Part shown: in pieces, positions 38,601 to 50,940 of the stretch | Layout: each line of letters starts with the position of its first letter | Numbering within the stretch: the first letter of the stretch is position 1 | Assembly (NCBI GenBank): GCA_002245135.1 | Contig: NGBS01000603.1 | Location: forward strand, 62,001 to 126,000 | Length of the DNA: 64,000 bases | Direction of reading: 5' to 3' | Origin: Proteromonas lacertae | Lineage: Eukaryota > Sar > Bigyra > Opalinata > Proteromonadidae | Translations under genes and position numbers: made by a program | Notes under the pieces: generated by a model | What the model saw: only the letters and a program-made list of their open reading frames with translations | Databases searched by the model: none | Told to the model about the DNA's origin: nothing

Positions 38601-38963
38601 TTGAAAAGAATTTACTTTGAATCATCTCCTCCAAATCTCTATCATAATAATTTCGTGATATCACTATACACTCACTATCTTTCTTAATCTGAAACACTCT
38701 AAAAGGACAGATAAAGGATAAACAACAATCTGATAATAAGGAGTTATTCTCACAGAAGTCTAATATTCTTTTTTCTTTCATTCCACATATATTTAATATT
38801 TTTATCACATTCACATCATTTTGCTGTTCAACTAACAAATCTACTTCATTTATACTCTTCTCTACTCGCTCTTTTAACTATTAAATATATTATACACACA
38901 TACTTTTATATTGGGATTTATATATTTCATTACATCCTCTACAATGAAATTACAGCAAAACAT
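35654..38963 (-). CDS. Pseudokinase with C-terminal leucine-rich repeats
   Basis: About 1,000 residues from eight exons. Starts MFCCNFIVEDVMKY and has a truncated kinase N-lobe with no glycine loop or VAIK lysine. The catalytic loop reads VINNLKNNNVII, so the HRD aspartate is replaced; the DFG motif is CDLF, and SPEELNG with VIWSIGCILYEM mark the C-lobe. It is therefore a predicted pseudokinase. After about 150 linking residues come ribonuclease-inhibitor-like LRRs (for example HLELCGNEIGDEGIKML and ILDISNNNIDSNGVKYL) ending VFLNVE. All six LRR introns are phase 1 and sit at the same place in the repeat. This fits a sensor or scaffold role, perhaps intracellular recognition, but no ligand is implied. 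A decayed relative lies at 21453-21620. Confidence 0.82.
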
Positions 38964-39049
38964 TTTTTTGAATTTTGGGGTTTATATTTTTTGCACCATA
39001 TTCAAACTTGAGGTTTGAGATTTAAAAATTCTTTTTCTCTCAATATAGA
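38964..39049. promoter_or_regulatory. Very short divergent promoter, pseudokinase-LRR / GBF1-like
   Basis: Only 86 bp lie between the two start codons. It contains G and T runs (TTTTTTGAATTTTGGGGTTT) but no recognised motif. Both genes must be driven from here or from inside each other. Confidence 0.45.
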
Positions 39050-42000
39050 ATGAATGTTTTAGTTCAACAAAATCCCAATGCTCTAACAATAATAAAAGGT
39101 GAAATTTACAACGTTTTATCTCTAATTCGATCATATGATCAATTTTCAAATGAAGACCGTTTTATCAAAGAAGTTCCAGTTCATGTATGTGATATTGATG
39201 TAATGAATAGGCATTTTCTCCAATACTAAAAGCGTTTAAAACTCTTCATGATGCACTTTCTTCTTATGAAGAGTTAATGAATATTGATATCTATTCCTGT
39301 GTAGAAGTATTTCTTCGTGTAATGGTGAGTGAAGCATCAGGGTATAAAAGTTGATGTAATATTATCATCTTAGTGTTTCTATAACCAGTTCAGCTATTAA
39401 TGCAGTAAATGAATTTTTATTACATAATTTTATAACCTTAGATGTATTTAATATACTAATATTTATGAATAGTCTCCTCGTGCTTCAATTTGTATTAATC
39501 ATATCTCCACCTCAACTGTAAATTGTCGTTTTCAATCAGAATCACCTCGAATAGATGAAGTAGTCTATATGGGCTTATTAAATTTAGCATTAAACTGTAT
39601 AAGAAGTGAATCGTCAATTCTGATTTCAGATGGAAAGTATTTAATATATAATTATTAATATAATAGTCTATATAATCTATATCAAATGTGTATGAGATTT
39701 TCATCGCCAGATTATTCATTAGTCCTACGAACAAGTGCAGAAAATACATTGAAATGTATTATAAACATCGTCTTTGCTAGAACCAATGAAATTGGTACAG
39801 ATAAAGTATACCTATTAATATGATTATCTGAATAGTTATTAAATCCAAATTATAATAATAACGAACCTTCTGCTTCGCCAGATACTGCTGAAGATGATTA
39901 TGATTATCCACCACCAACACCATATGTATAATAATTATGATGTATAATATATAGGGTGAGAATTTATTTCGATTAATACTAGAAAATCTAGTTAATAAGC
40001 TTGATCCTCAAACCAATCCAATCTATTCTCAATCATTGAGTTTAATATTAGTAAATAATATAATAGAAAGTGGAGGAACTGGTTTAGGTAAAATTACTGT
40101 TATATTAGATTTAGTTCAAGTATATATATATATTATTTATATTTATTTTATTAGGGCGATTTATGTAAATATTTAAATATGATCAGTCAAAGTGCTGAAC
40201 AAAGTACGCTTCCACTAACACTTCGTGTAATATTCAACTTATTCAATTGTATGAAAGACTATTTGAAAGTACAATTAGAAGTATTTTTCAAATCAATTCA
40301 TTTGAGGATAATTGATAGTCCTTCTTATACACCAAATCAGAAGGAATTAGTGATGGAAAGTATGGTGGATTTCTGTAGAGAACCAACATTAATGCTTGAT
40401 TTATATACAAATGTATAGTTATCTATATTTAATCACTATAGTATGATTGTGATGTTGGAAGTACAAACCTGTTTGAAGATTTGTGTAATTGTTTGTGTAT
40501 TAACAGTGAACCAAAATGTAACGAATCTTTGAATAATCTTCATATTTTAGCATTTGATGGATTATTAGCGATTTTAAGTTCAATAGCTTCACGATGTGTT
40601 AAAGAAAAGAAACATTATCAATTGAATAATAACAATGTGAATGATTCAGATAGTGAAAATGAAGATTTTGGTTGGTTAGAAAAATCTAGAAATTTACGAG
40701 CTGAAGATTTGAGAAAGAGAAGAACGTTGAAAGTGAATATGAAGAAGTTTTGTGAGAAATTTAACTCAAATCCTGGTGGTAAAGAATGGTTACAATATTG
40801 TGAAGTATTTTATTATTCTTATTATAAATAGAAAGTTCAACTTATAACCAATAAGAATGACTGTAGTTCAATAGCCAGTTTACTACGATCTGCTCCATAT
40901 ATTGACAAAAACAAATTGGGGGAATATTTTGGCAGTGATCCAGAAAAACACCCCGAAATTAAAGATATCTTAGATGCATATACTGCTTCATTTGATTTTA
41001 AAGGTTTGAGTGTAGATCAAGCTATGAGAACATATTTAGAATGTTTTAAACTTCCAGGTGAATCATTACAGATTGATAGAATAATGGAATCTTTGAGTAA
41101 ACAACTGTATATAATATATATATATATTTACTTAGATTTTTACAAAGTTGTGGTCCATTCACAAAACAAGAGGATTTATTTGTCTTATGTTTTGCCTGTA
41201 TAATGTTAAATACAGACTTGCACAATCCAATGGTGAAAAACAAAATGAATTTAGAATCTTTCAAATTAAACCTCAAAAGTATCAATGATGGAAAAGACTT
41301 ACCAGATGATTATATAGAAAGAATATATAATAGTTTAAAAGAGAATGAATTACATTTACAACCAACATTCTCAGAATTACAGACAGCTACAGAATGGGAT
41401 AGAGTTTTAGCTAGATCAAAACAAGTAGCTGGTCCAGCATTTACATTTTCAACTCCAGGTAGAAGATTTACATTGAAAGCTGGCATTCATGAAAGAGATA
41501 TGTTTTTGTTGATTAATGATAAAGCATTAAATTCAATAACTGTATTTTTTTGTGTGTATTTTATTATATTTATTTAGAGTGTATTTGAACATACGAAAGA
41601 TATAACTGGCACTTTGAGAAAGACATTGTTAGGGTTTAGATATATGTGTAAAATAGCTCATTATTATGGAATTAGTGATGTATATTGTTATGTATTTATT
41701 ATTATATATAGATTATTAATACAATTGTTATCTATTTATGTAATGTAATTGAAAAGAAGATTGATAATCTACAAACTATTGAATCACTAAACACTCCTAA
41801 ATCATTCGATTCTTATGATGAACAACCAGATGAAGATATTAGAAATGTATATTTTTGATAATGTTTATATAAATATATATAGTTACAAAGTTGTTTATAT
41901 CCACTAAGAGCCTTAATAACCATAGTAATTGAATATGGAGATGAAATAAACGATGGTTGGAAAAATTTCATATTGTTTTTATTATATTTAAATAATAATG

Positions 42001-43655
42001 GATGTCTTCCTCCTTCTATTAACAAATTCTATGATTATGACTGTAAAAATGGTTTATCTTCAGCTATTAATGAAATTAGGGAAGTTAAAGATAGAAGTAG
42101 TAGTATTAGTGGTAGTATAAATGGTGGTTTATGGGAATCTTTGACAAGCTATTGGAACAAGCCAAGCGAAGGCTTGAATGATGATATAAAAGCACAAATT
42201 ATAGAGAGTTTAGGATCTTTGAAAGTAGAAAAGATATTTAATCAAAGTATTAAATATGATAATGAATGTCTAAGTGATTTGTTAAAAGTATAATTAATTA
42301 AATATATATATATATGATTTGAATAGAATTTGATGTTTATATGTGATATAAACAAATATAGAGAGAATATAAAGAATAATATCTCCAATACAAGCAATAA
42401 TACAAATAGGAATGAATTTGAAATGAATATTTGTTTATGTTTAAACCTCTTGGTAATGGTAGTTAAGAATGAAAAAGATAAAATCAAAAGTAGTTGGCAG
42501 TTGATATACAGTTATTTTGAAAAGTGTGTTTTATTAAGCAAAAATGATCTGTTTGGCTATTTTCATGAAAGATTATTGGTTAGTTATTTAATGATTATAG
42601 ATAGTTTGATAAGTAGTGAAGAAATGCAACAAACATGTTTGTTATCTTTGAATATTTTGAATGAATTTAAAGATACAGATAATATAATAAATAGAAAAAT
42701 ACTTGGAATAAAAGAGATAATAATTCATAATCATGAGTCTTTTAAGAATGATTTAAGCTGGAGTACAATGATAAACCTTCTAAGTTCAACAATACAATAT
42801 GAATATGGAATTAATATGATATATGAAATATTGGAATTGATAAGTGGAGAATATATAAATGAATTGAATTTTAATTGTATTATCAAATTTATTTCATTAT
42901 TCTGTATATATATATAATTATATTGTTATTATATATATATAGTATCTTCACATACACCAGAACAATATCAAATTAAAGCAATTGGACTATTTCCTATTAT
43001 ATTAAACTCTAGTAATTTATCAATCGAAAATATTTGGCTTGATATTTTATCTACTTTAAAATCATCAATTATTAATATTATACCAAATGTATTCCTTCTT
43101 TATTTATTTATTAGTTACAAAATAACTTATTGGATATATTGGAAGATATAATGTTTTTACCAACAAATTTACCAAAAGAATTATGGTTGAAAACATTTGA
43201 AAAGGTATTAATATATATATTATTAGTTCTTTAATTATTATATAATAGATTCTATTACCGTTACTTCAAGAAAGTAAGTTGATGAAGATAGAATTACGAA
43301 TCAAAATATTAACATTGTTTGTTAGAATATATTTGAGCAAATTAGACTTATTGAAAGAGTGTCAAGAATTTAGTGAGTTGTGGTTAAAAATATTAGGTCA
43401 ATTGATTAAAGGAATTAAAGAAGGTGGAGATGTGTGTGATAATATAGTTGAATCTTTGAAGAATATACTGCTTATTATGAAGTATCTATATTCTATGTAT
43501 AATATATAATGAATAGAGATCAAGGACTGTTTAAAGTAGAAAATCCAAATTATAAGAATATGAATTTAACATGGACAGTTATAGATTCGGTTAAGAATGA
43601 TATTCGTCAACAATTTGAGTTAGTTTTAGGATCTCCTCCAGAAGATTTTCCATAA
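39050..43655 (+). CDS. GBF1/GNOM-class Sec7 ARF guanine-nucleotide exchange factor
   Basis: Activates ARF GTPases at the Golgi. Starts MNVLVQQNPNALTIIKGEIY, the usual GBF1 N-terminus, with DCB/HUS regions (LHDALSSYEELMNI, SPRIDEVVYMGLLNLAL). The Sec7 domain lies about 40790-41330: CSSIASLLRSAPYIDKNKLG, then FKLPGESLQIDRIME with the catalytic glutamate finger kept, then CFACIMLNTDLHNPMVKNK. HDS regions follow (TLRKTLLGFRYMCKIAHYYG) and the end is GSPPEDFP. Roughly 20 short introns; those I checked join in frame with no frame break. About 1,300 residues, smaller than the roughly 1,850 of human GBF1. Confidence 0.88.
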
Positions 43656-43769
43656 TTTTATATTTATTTTCTCTCTTCTTTTTAGTATTGTTTGATTATG
43701 TTTTATTAGCATCTATACATTGTATTTTTGATATATTCTGACATACAAACATAAAAATAAATTACATTT

Positions 43770-43995
43770 TTAGGTTTTATCGTTTGAAGGCTTATCTTCT
43801 TGGTTTTTGTTTCTTAGTGGTACTATCATGGGATGAAAATCTTCTACTCTGCACTGCATAGGTGTATCTTTAACTAACACTGGTGGTTCTAAAATGATTT
43901 CTATTATATTAATATTCGAAAGAGATACTTTCTTTTTCAGTGTGTTTATCACCTTCCTCTTTCTTATTCTCTTCTTTTGAGTGTTTTGAATCCAT
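43770..43995 (-). CDS. Small unrecognised protein
   Basis: Two exons joined in frame by a 27-nt intron give about 65 residues. Starts MDSKHSKEENKKEEGDKHTE and continues IILEPPVLVKDTPMQCRVED then FHPMIVPLRNKNQE. It is highly charged at the N-terminus with a short hydrophobic core, and may be a small conserved subunit, but I do not recognise it. It is convergent with the GBF1-like gene, 114 bp away. Confidence 0.6.
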
Positions 43996-44032
43996 CCTAT
44001 GTTTATCTAGCGAAGAAAAATTACTTCTTCAG

Positions 44033-44104
44033 GCGTTATTGGTCTAATGGTTAGGATTTATGCCTTCCAAGCATGAGGTCCGGGTTCGATTCCCGGGTAA
44101 CGCA
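44033..44104 (+). tRNA. tRNA-Gly (anticodon TCC)
   Basis: A 72-nt cloverleaf without intron. The acceptor GCGTTAT pairs with GTAACGC (one G-U at the last pair), the D arm contains TGGTCTAATGG (A box), the anticodon loop is CTTCCAA, and the T arm is CCGGG/CCCGG around TTCGATT (B box GGTTCGATTCC). Discriminator base A. No CCA encoded, as expected in a eukaryotic nuclear gene. Confidence 0.96.
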
Positions 44105-44106
44105 AA

Positions 44107-44113
44107 TTTTTTT
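44107..44113 (+). terminator. RNA polymerase III terminator
   Basis: A run of seven T residues two bases after the tRNA discriminator, the usual pol III stop signal. Confidence 0.8.
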
Positions 44114-44223
44114 CATTTTTTAATTTTATTTGATTAAATGTTAAACAATTCTGAAATCATTGATCTAATGTTTTAAATTTGTCATTTATTAAACAAACAT
44201 CAAAAACAAATATAAAATAAATA

Positions 44224-47200
44224 TTATTTCTTCAAATGTTTATTCTTTATTTCAATTTGATTTAGCATTATTTTCAAATGTGAAATCTCTATATTTTGTG
44301 TATTTATTAAATTATTCAAATCATTTATCTTCTTATTCATACTATTCAGTCTTTCTTCAGCTTCTTCTACCACTTTTTGTGATTCATTTATTCCTTTGTT
44401 TGATTCATTTCTTATTCTATCAGCACTATTATTAAATTCATTTAATTTACTTATTGTCTTAGATAATTCTTCTTTTAATGGCTTTATTTCAATTTCCAGC
44501 TGGTTTTTAAGATTCTCTTTTTCTTTTACTAATGCCATACATGATAAGATGTTATTCTTATATTCATCCATTTTCTTTTCTATTTTCTGTTTTTCTATTG
44601 AATATTTGTGTTTATTCTGTTTAATTAATGCTTCCAGTATTTCATTATCTTTCTTTTGTTTTTCTATTTCATTATGATATTCATCTATTGGGTTTATCCC
44701 ATCTTTGCTATTATTGTTTTTGATAATTTGTTGATATTGTTCAATATCTTTGATTAGTAATTCAATTTCTGCTTGTTGTTCACAATTATGATTATATAAT
44801 GAGTTGTAACTATCATTTTTGTTTTGATAGATTCTATTCAGTTCATTCTTCTTCTTTTCATACTCTTTTAAACTATTCTCTTTTTTGATCAAACTTGATT
44901 CAAGCTTTATATTTGTATTTTTCATATTAACTAATTCCAACGATAATTTCTCCATTTTGTTATAAAATTCATCATGGTTTTTTTCTAATTCTTTTACTTT
45001 ATCTGGAGTTAATTCAATTCTATTTTCTACTTCTTTATTTCTTAATATCAATGACCTTATTGTGTAATTACACCACTCATTGAATAATTTTGATTTTAAT
45101 ATCATATTATGGTGATTCTGAATTGTTAAAATTATATTTCTATCTCTTCTTTTCTTCATATAATATTTCTTCCATGCCTTGAAACATCTTTGTTCTAACC
45201 AAACCATTTCTATTTGAAATTTCTTCTTTTTAGCTTACAGAAAAATAAGAATTAAAGAATATATAAATAATATATTTATCACTTAAAAAAAGGATATAAT
45301 TACTGTTTTATATTTATCTCCATAATTCATTATAAACTGTTTTATTTTGATTCTATTAAACAACTTGTTGAAAATATTTACCATTTTGATCATTTTCTTA
45401 CATTTATAATGATAAAACCTCCAATTACAAAACACTCTTTTCATTATATTCAAATTGTTGAAATTTTGTGATATTTTCTCGTTGTCTCTTCTTCTAATAA
45501 TTGAGTGTGAATAATTATGCCAATATTCAAAACATAATCTCTTTTTTAGCTGAATTATACTCTATAAAATAACAATATAGCAATATATATATACTTTTGT
45601 TGATAGTTTTAATTCTTTCTTATATTCTATTTTATCTATATAATACTTTTTCCATTTACTAATTGATTTGTTTAACTTTACATCTCTAAAATGATCATCT
45701 GCTTTTAGTGTAAGATATTTCTTATATTTATATAATAAATGAAGATATTTAAACTTCTTTATTGCTCTTTTCTTATCTCTAATTCTCTTATCTTGTTCAT
45801 ATTTCTTGATTTTATTTTTATTGACTCTTTTATTATCTACATATAACTTCCATCTTTTGAAGATTTCTTTTTTTACTTTGTGTTTAATATAACGAGATTC
45901 TTTAGCTGCAATAAACCATTTTTTGAATATTTTCCTTTTATAATGTTTTAATGCTATTTTTGTTTGTCTTGACTCTATAACTGGATCGATATTGAAACTT
46001 TGGACATATTTCTTCCAACTTTTAAATATTATCTTTTTATTCATATAATTAATATTTCTTTTATAAATTCTTGTTATTTTTATAACATCTATCCATTTTT
46101 TGAATGTTTTTAATAATATTCTTTTTTCATTGAAGTTTTTGATGTATAAATATCTTTCATTCTTATACTTACATTCTTCTTTATACAATAACCATATTCT
46201 CAAACATGTTTGTATTCTTTTATTTTGATGATTTTCATAGAATTGATTGGCTATTTCATTGTATTGATTCTCATATTGTAACTCTTTAACTAATTGTCTT
46301 TGTACTTTTATATCTTTCATATGATACTTTGCTTTATTTACCAACTAAAATAGAAATATTAATATATATATTATACTTGATTATATTTGATTTTAGATTT
46401 CTCTAAATTGACTTTAAGATTTTCATAATTAGTTTTCTCCTGTGTTAAGTTCTGTTTATATTCAATCAATTTTCTAGGTAATTGAATGATATATTCAAAC
46501 TCTTTTTTAGCTTGAGTGTATTTACTACTTTCACTTGATTTCTTCTGTTTCAATTCATTTACTTTAGATAATAATTCATTGTGTTTTTGTTTTAAGGTTG
46601 CTAGAATGTGCGTAATATTGTTATTCTCTTCATTTTTATGCTTTTCACAGGTGTCTAATAATCCACAGAGTGTTTGATTATAATCCTAATCATAAATATA
46701 ATTATAGTAAATATATATATATATATACATTTAACCTTTTTTCTATATCATTTCTTTTCATTATTTCATCTCTCAATTTGATAACTTCTTTCTTTAATGA
46801 TGGCAATGATACTGGTGTTTCTTCAGGTATTATATACTTTGGGACTAATACTGGTTCTGGTAATTCTGATGGTAATATACTAAGTGGTTTTGGAAATGGA
46901 GATTCTGGAACTTTGGGAAGAATAAACTCTCTTTCTTTATCTTTTACTGCCTTCTTTTACTATTTCATGTTTTGATGATTTTATTGGAATATTTGATTGT
47001 TGTTTTTTATATGATTTCATTCACCATTGGAGTTGGTTTAGGAGGTGTAAATGGCTTTGGAATTTCCATAATATTTTGTTGGTTTATTTCATCAATATCT
47101 TTCAATGGAGTGTTATCATTGGATTTTATTGCTTGATGATGGTGTTGATGAGATGGTAGTATTGAGTGATAAAGGTGAATTATAAGATGATGTATTATTA

Positions 47201-47789
47201 CACTCAGAAGCATTGACATGATGATAATGGAGTGGTATTTGTAGTAGATCTTGATGTTGTTGTTGAAGGAGTGGACAATGATGATGATAATGTTGTTGTT
47301 GTTTGACTATTACATTCATTACAATGAATAGGATTTCTATCATAATAATCATTATATTTACATTTAGAACATTTTGATTGATAGGGTGTTATTAATGTAT
47401 TGGTACTATAGGATGATGATGAAGATGATGATGAAGTACAACAAGTACAATTTCCACTACTGCTTTTACTTTTACAACTACATGTTGAACAAGTATTATT
47501 ACCACTAGTCTTATGACTATTAGATGATGATGTAGTTGATGTAGTTGTTGAATAAGGTGATTGATATTGATAAGGTATTGGAGTATCATATTCAATAGAA
47601 TCTTCATATGATATATCACTATCATTATTATTATCATTATTGTCAGTATTAGTATAGATTGGTATAGGTTGTGGAGGATTTAATATTGGTTCAGGCACAT
47701 CAATAGCTGATGATTTATAGTATAATCTCAAATATGTTTGACCAAATGAAAATGAATCAACTGATGATTTATATATATTACGATTCTAT

Positions 47790-47825
<36 letters not shown>

Positions 47826-48924
47826 TACTTTTAATTGTATTAGTTTATTCTTCAATATATCATGATAATTCTTACCTATGGAGTTATATTGCTTTACTAA
47901 TTCTGTCAATCTCTTGGATAGTTTATCTATTTCATTCTTTTCATTAGATTGTATTTTGATATAAACTAAATCCCAAATGTCATTATTACTGTTGTTGTTA
48001 TTGTTTGAAGATGAAGTTGTAGACATTGATTTGTATAGATTTACACAATTGCTTCTAATTTTATGTAATAAATAATTATGAAAATATTCATCACTATCAT
48101 CATACCACTTATTAGTCATTATATTCCACTCATTCAATAATACGTTTGGATCAAAATCGATTATTCGTGGGAAGTAGTCATTGAATATTTCCAAGTGTTC
48201 TAATATGGATATCAAATATTCTATTCTTATCTCCAAGCTTTCATTCAATTTTTGTATTAAAAATATATCCGTTTCTCTTTTAAATGAATTTTTTAAGAAT
48301 CTAAAATCGTTTTCAACAATTTCATTTGCCTTTTTCCTTATCTCATATGTTATTTTATTCTTGTTATAATACCAGATTTGGTTGAATGTTGAAATTACAT
48401 ATTCTGTTGAATGAGGTAAAGAATTGAACGGATTGCCATCCAATGATAATATTTGAAGTTTACTAAGATAAATAAGCGGTGATAATGCTTCAAATGTTTC
48501 AATCTATATTATAATAAATAAAATAATTATTAATACTTTATTATTTGACAAATTCAAAGTTTTTAAATTCCAAAATTGACTTATTTTTCCTAATTGTTTG
48601 ATTAGGTTGTTTGATAAATCTAGAGATTCTATACCTCTAAATCTAGAATCAACTTCATCAATTTCTTTTATGAAAACTTTTTGCAATGTTATACCATTGT
48701 TCCTAAAACAAGTGGGTGATTTTTCAACTTTCATACTTAACTACAGATTAAAAAATGTATATATATACTTTTATAACTTTCTTTTTTGTTGCAGTCTGAT
48801 TTAATGTTTTAGGCTTTACTATTTTTGAAATAAATGTCTTTGGTTTTGAAGAGTTTTGTTTTACATTGGATTGAACTAAAGGATTTACATCAGATTTTAC
48901 TGATTTTGATGCTGACATTGACAT
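44224..48924 (-). CDS. LRR, Sfi1-repeat and coiled-coil protein (centrosome/basal-body type)
   Basis: About 1,350 residues from around nine exons. N-terminal LRRs (IESLDLSNNLIKQLG, LKTLNLSNNKIETFEAL, LQILSLDGNPFNSLP), a helical region, a 200-residue Ser/Thr/Cys-rich low-complexity linker (about 47750-47100), Pro-rich DNA, then Sfi1-like repeats with a central Trp (FKKWIDVIK, FKSWKKYVQ, FKKWFIAAK, FKRWKLYVD and ISKWKKYY), and a C-terminal coiled coil to the stop. Sfi1 repeats bind centrin, so a basal-body or centriole role is likely. The low-complexity linker needs four +1 frame skips (around 47225, 47135, 47005 and 46950). I treat it as one gene because exons on both sides splice in phase, but a split into two genes there is possible. 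Confidence 0.72.
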
Positions 48925-49004
48925 GATGAGAATAATATATCTCTTATATTACTCTTCTAATATATAGAAAATTTAAATTTAAAATCAAAAAACTCAAGCC
49001 AAGC
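48925..49004. promoter_or_regulatory. Very short divergent promoter, LRR-Sfi1 / mtIF3
   Basis: 80 bp of AT-rich DNA between two divergently transcribed starts. No motif recognised. Confidence 0.45.
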
Positions 49005-50072
49005 ATGATTTCATTCTTTAGATTTTCAAAGCCTATAGTAAATAATACTCTACTGAAGAGGTATTTTGCTTTATCAAATAGAAATGACTTGCCATTTTTT
49101 TGTAGAAATTTTCCAATGAAGCTAAATCATGAAATAGTAGGACCTGAGGTGAGATTAGTCTATCCAACTGCTTCAAAAATGCCATCTACAGTCGTTCCAA
49201 TTCAGGAAGCATTGAAAGAAGCAGAGAAACTAAATTTAGATTTAGTTCAGTGGAATGAAGCAGCCAAACCACCTGTTTGCAAATTGGTAGTGTTTAAAGA
49301 TATGGCAAAACAGGAATATGAAAAAGCTCAGATAAGAGAACAAAAAGAAAAGAAAATGAAAGCTATAAAGGAAGTTAGAATGACAGGTAGAATTGAAGAA
49401 CATGATTTAGTAACTAAAGTATTTATTTTTAATATTCTAATATATCTAGATCAATCGAATTAAAGATTTTTTAAAGCATCAAAATCCAGTGAGAGTAATA
49501 ATAATAGGTAGATTAACAATACCAAGAAGAGTGTATAAAAATTACAAAAAGTACTTGGAACTAATGGAACTACCAAAATCAACACATATCGAAAAAATGA
49601 TTGAATCTTTAAAGATAACCCAGAAATTACCAGATGAAAAAATAGCACAAATCAAAGCAGCAGTAGATGAAGTAACTAATGTCAATCGTGATATATTCAG
49701 TAGAGTATAAAGTTATGTTTTTTAAATATATTTTTATATATATAGATTGAAAAAGAGATTGTAGATTATGGAACATTCCAAGGCCAAATAGAGGTAACAG
49801 ATCTTACAATGACAGGAGTAATTATACATAAGTCTGTGAAATCTGAAGATGTTGAAAAAATAGTAAAAGTTGCTGTGAAAGAGGAAGTAGTTGAGAAGAT
49901 AGTAAAAGAAATAGAAACTGATGAAGTTACAGAGAAAAATGCTAAAGTTGGTGTTGTAGAACCATCTTCTCCTTCTTCCGCTAAGATTCAGAAGAAGAAA
50001 AGTAAAAAATCAAAACATAGAAAAGCAGATGATGATAATACAATAATTCCAGCTAAAGCTGAAACAGATTGA
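49005..50072 (+). CDS. Mitochondrial translation initiation factor IF-3
   Basis: Three exons, about 330 residues. Basic Ser-rich start MISFFRFSKPIVNNTLLKRY is a likely mitochondrial targeting peptide. The IF3 N-domain reads GPEVRLVYPTASKMP, EAEKLNLDLVQWNEAAKPP and VCKLVVFKD. The C-domain follows the second exon junction (RIKDFLKHQNPVRVIIIG). Introns of about 31 and 42 nt join in frame. The C-terminal 80 residues are an unusual charged extension (VEKIVKVAVKEEVVEK then KKKSKKSKHRK), not in bacterial IF3. Acts in start-site selection on mitochondrial ribosomes. Confidence 0.85.
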
Positions 50073-50227
50073 TCATCTTATTCTGTTTATTTACTTGTAG
50101 TTTTGTCGTATTATATATTTATAATCAATTGTTGTTTATCTTGGGTGAAATTTATAAATCAATTATGTTTTTCATTACACATAAACAATAAAAGAGAATA
50201 GATTCAGAAGTAACATTATCTTTATAT

Positions 50228-50721
50228 TTAGGCTTTAAGAGCATAACGACGTCTTGGGAAATAAGCATCTCTTTTAGCAATTCTACTACATTTAATTGAA
50301 GCATCGTGTTTACTTAATGCTCTTCTCATAGCTCTGGTCTTTTTGTATCTGATATCTGTTGGTAAGTATTTCTTACCTCTGAAATGTTCACGTAACTGTT
50401 TTAAATAATAGAAATAAATCAAAATACGTTCTTTCTTAAGTTTTCATTATAGACGGTTAATATTCTAGCAATGTTGTGTCTTACTACTTTGATTTGAGCT
50501 AATTTTGTTGCTGGACCACCAGTTGAGACTTTTACAACACGTAACTAATGTATATAAATATTTTCAAATACGTTGGCGAGTTCTTTCTTTTGCTCTTCTA
50601 AATTCTTGAGTAAATCTTCTTTACTCTTTTCTCTTAATTGTTTAGCGATTAATTTAGCTATACAGAATATAACATATAAGCAAATGATATAATTTTAATA
50701 AGAATATATTTCTATACCCAT
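50228..50721 (-). CDS. RPL35: 60S ribosomal protein L35 (uL29)
   Basis: Four exons joined in frame give about 120 residues, the family length. The start exon is only ATGG, followed by an intron, and continues KLIAKQLREKSKEDLLKNLE. Conserved stretches are LRVVKVSTGGPATKLAQIKV, RHNIARILTVYNENLRK, REHFRGKKYLPTDIRYKKT and RAMRRALSKHDA. A structural subunit of the cytosolic large ribosomal subunit. Introns interrupt codon 2 and two later positions, each with GTA...AG borders. Confidence 0.93.
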
Positions 50722-50940
50722 TTAAATTGCTTCTGAACCTCAATGCAAATACTATTTTTCAAACCCCTGATGCTGAGGCTTATGAAAAATATGTTTCCTA
50801 TTTAAATTATTCAAATATTTTTATGGGGCAAATTTTTCGTTATTTTTAGTGATACAAAATACTGTTGTTGAGTGTACAAGTGATTTGAAAAAGCGCGCCA
50901 CATCCATATTATTCTAGTTTTCTCATCAACAGGTGGATCA
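50722..50940. promoter_or_regulatory. Divergent promoter region, RPL35 / CDC45
   Basis: 219 bp between divergent starts. It contains a rare GC-rich patch AAAAGCGCGCCACATCC (about 50887-50905), which resembles an E2F/MluI-type element (GCGCGCC) seen at replication genes in other eukaryotes; I infer a possible cell-cycle element for CDC45. Confidence 0.45.
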
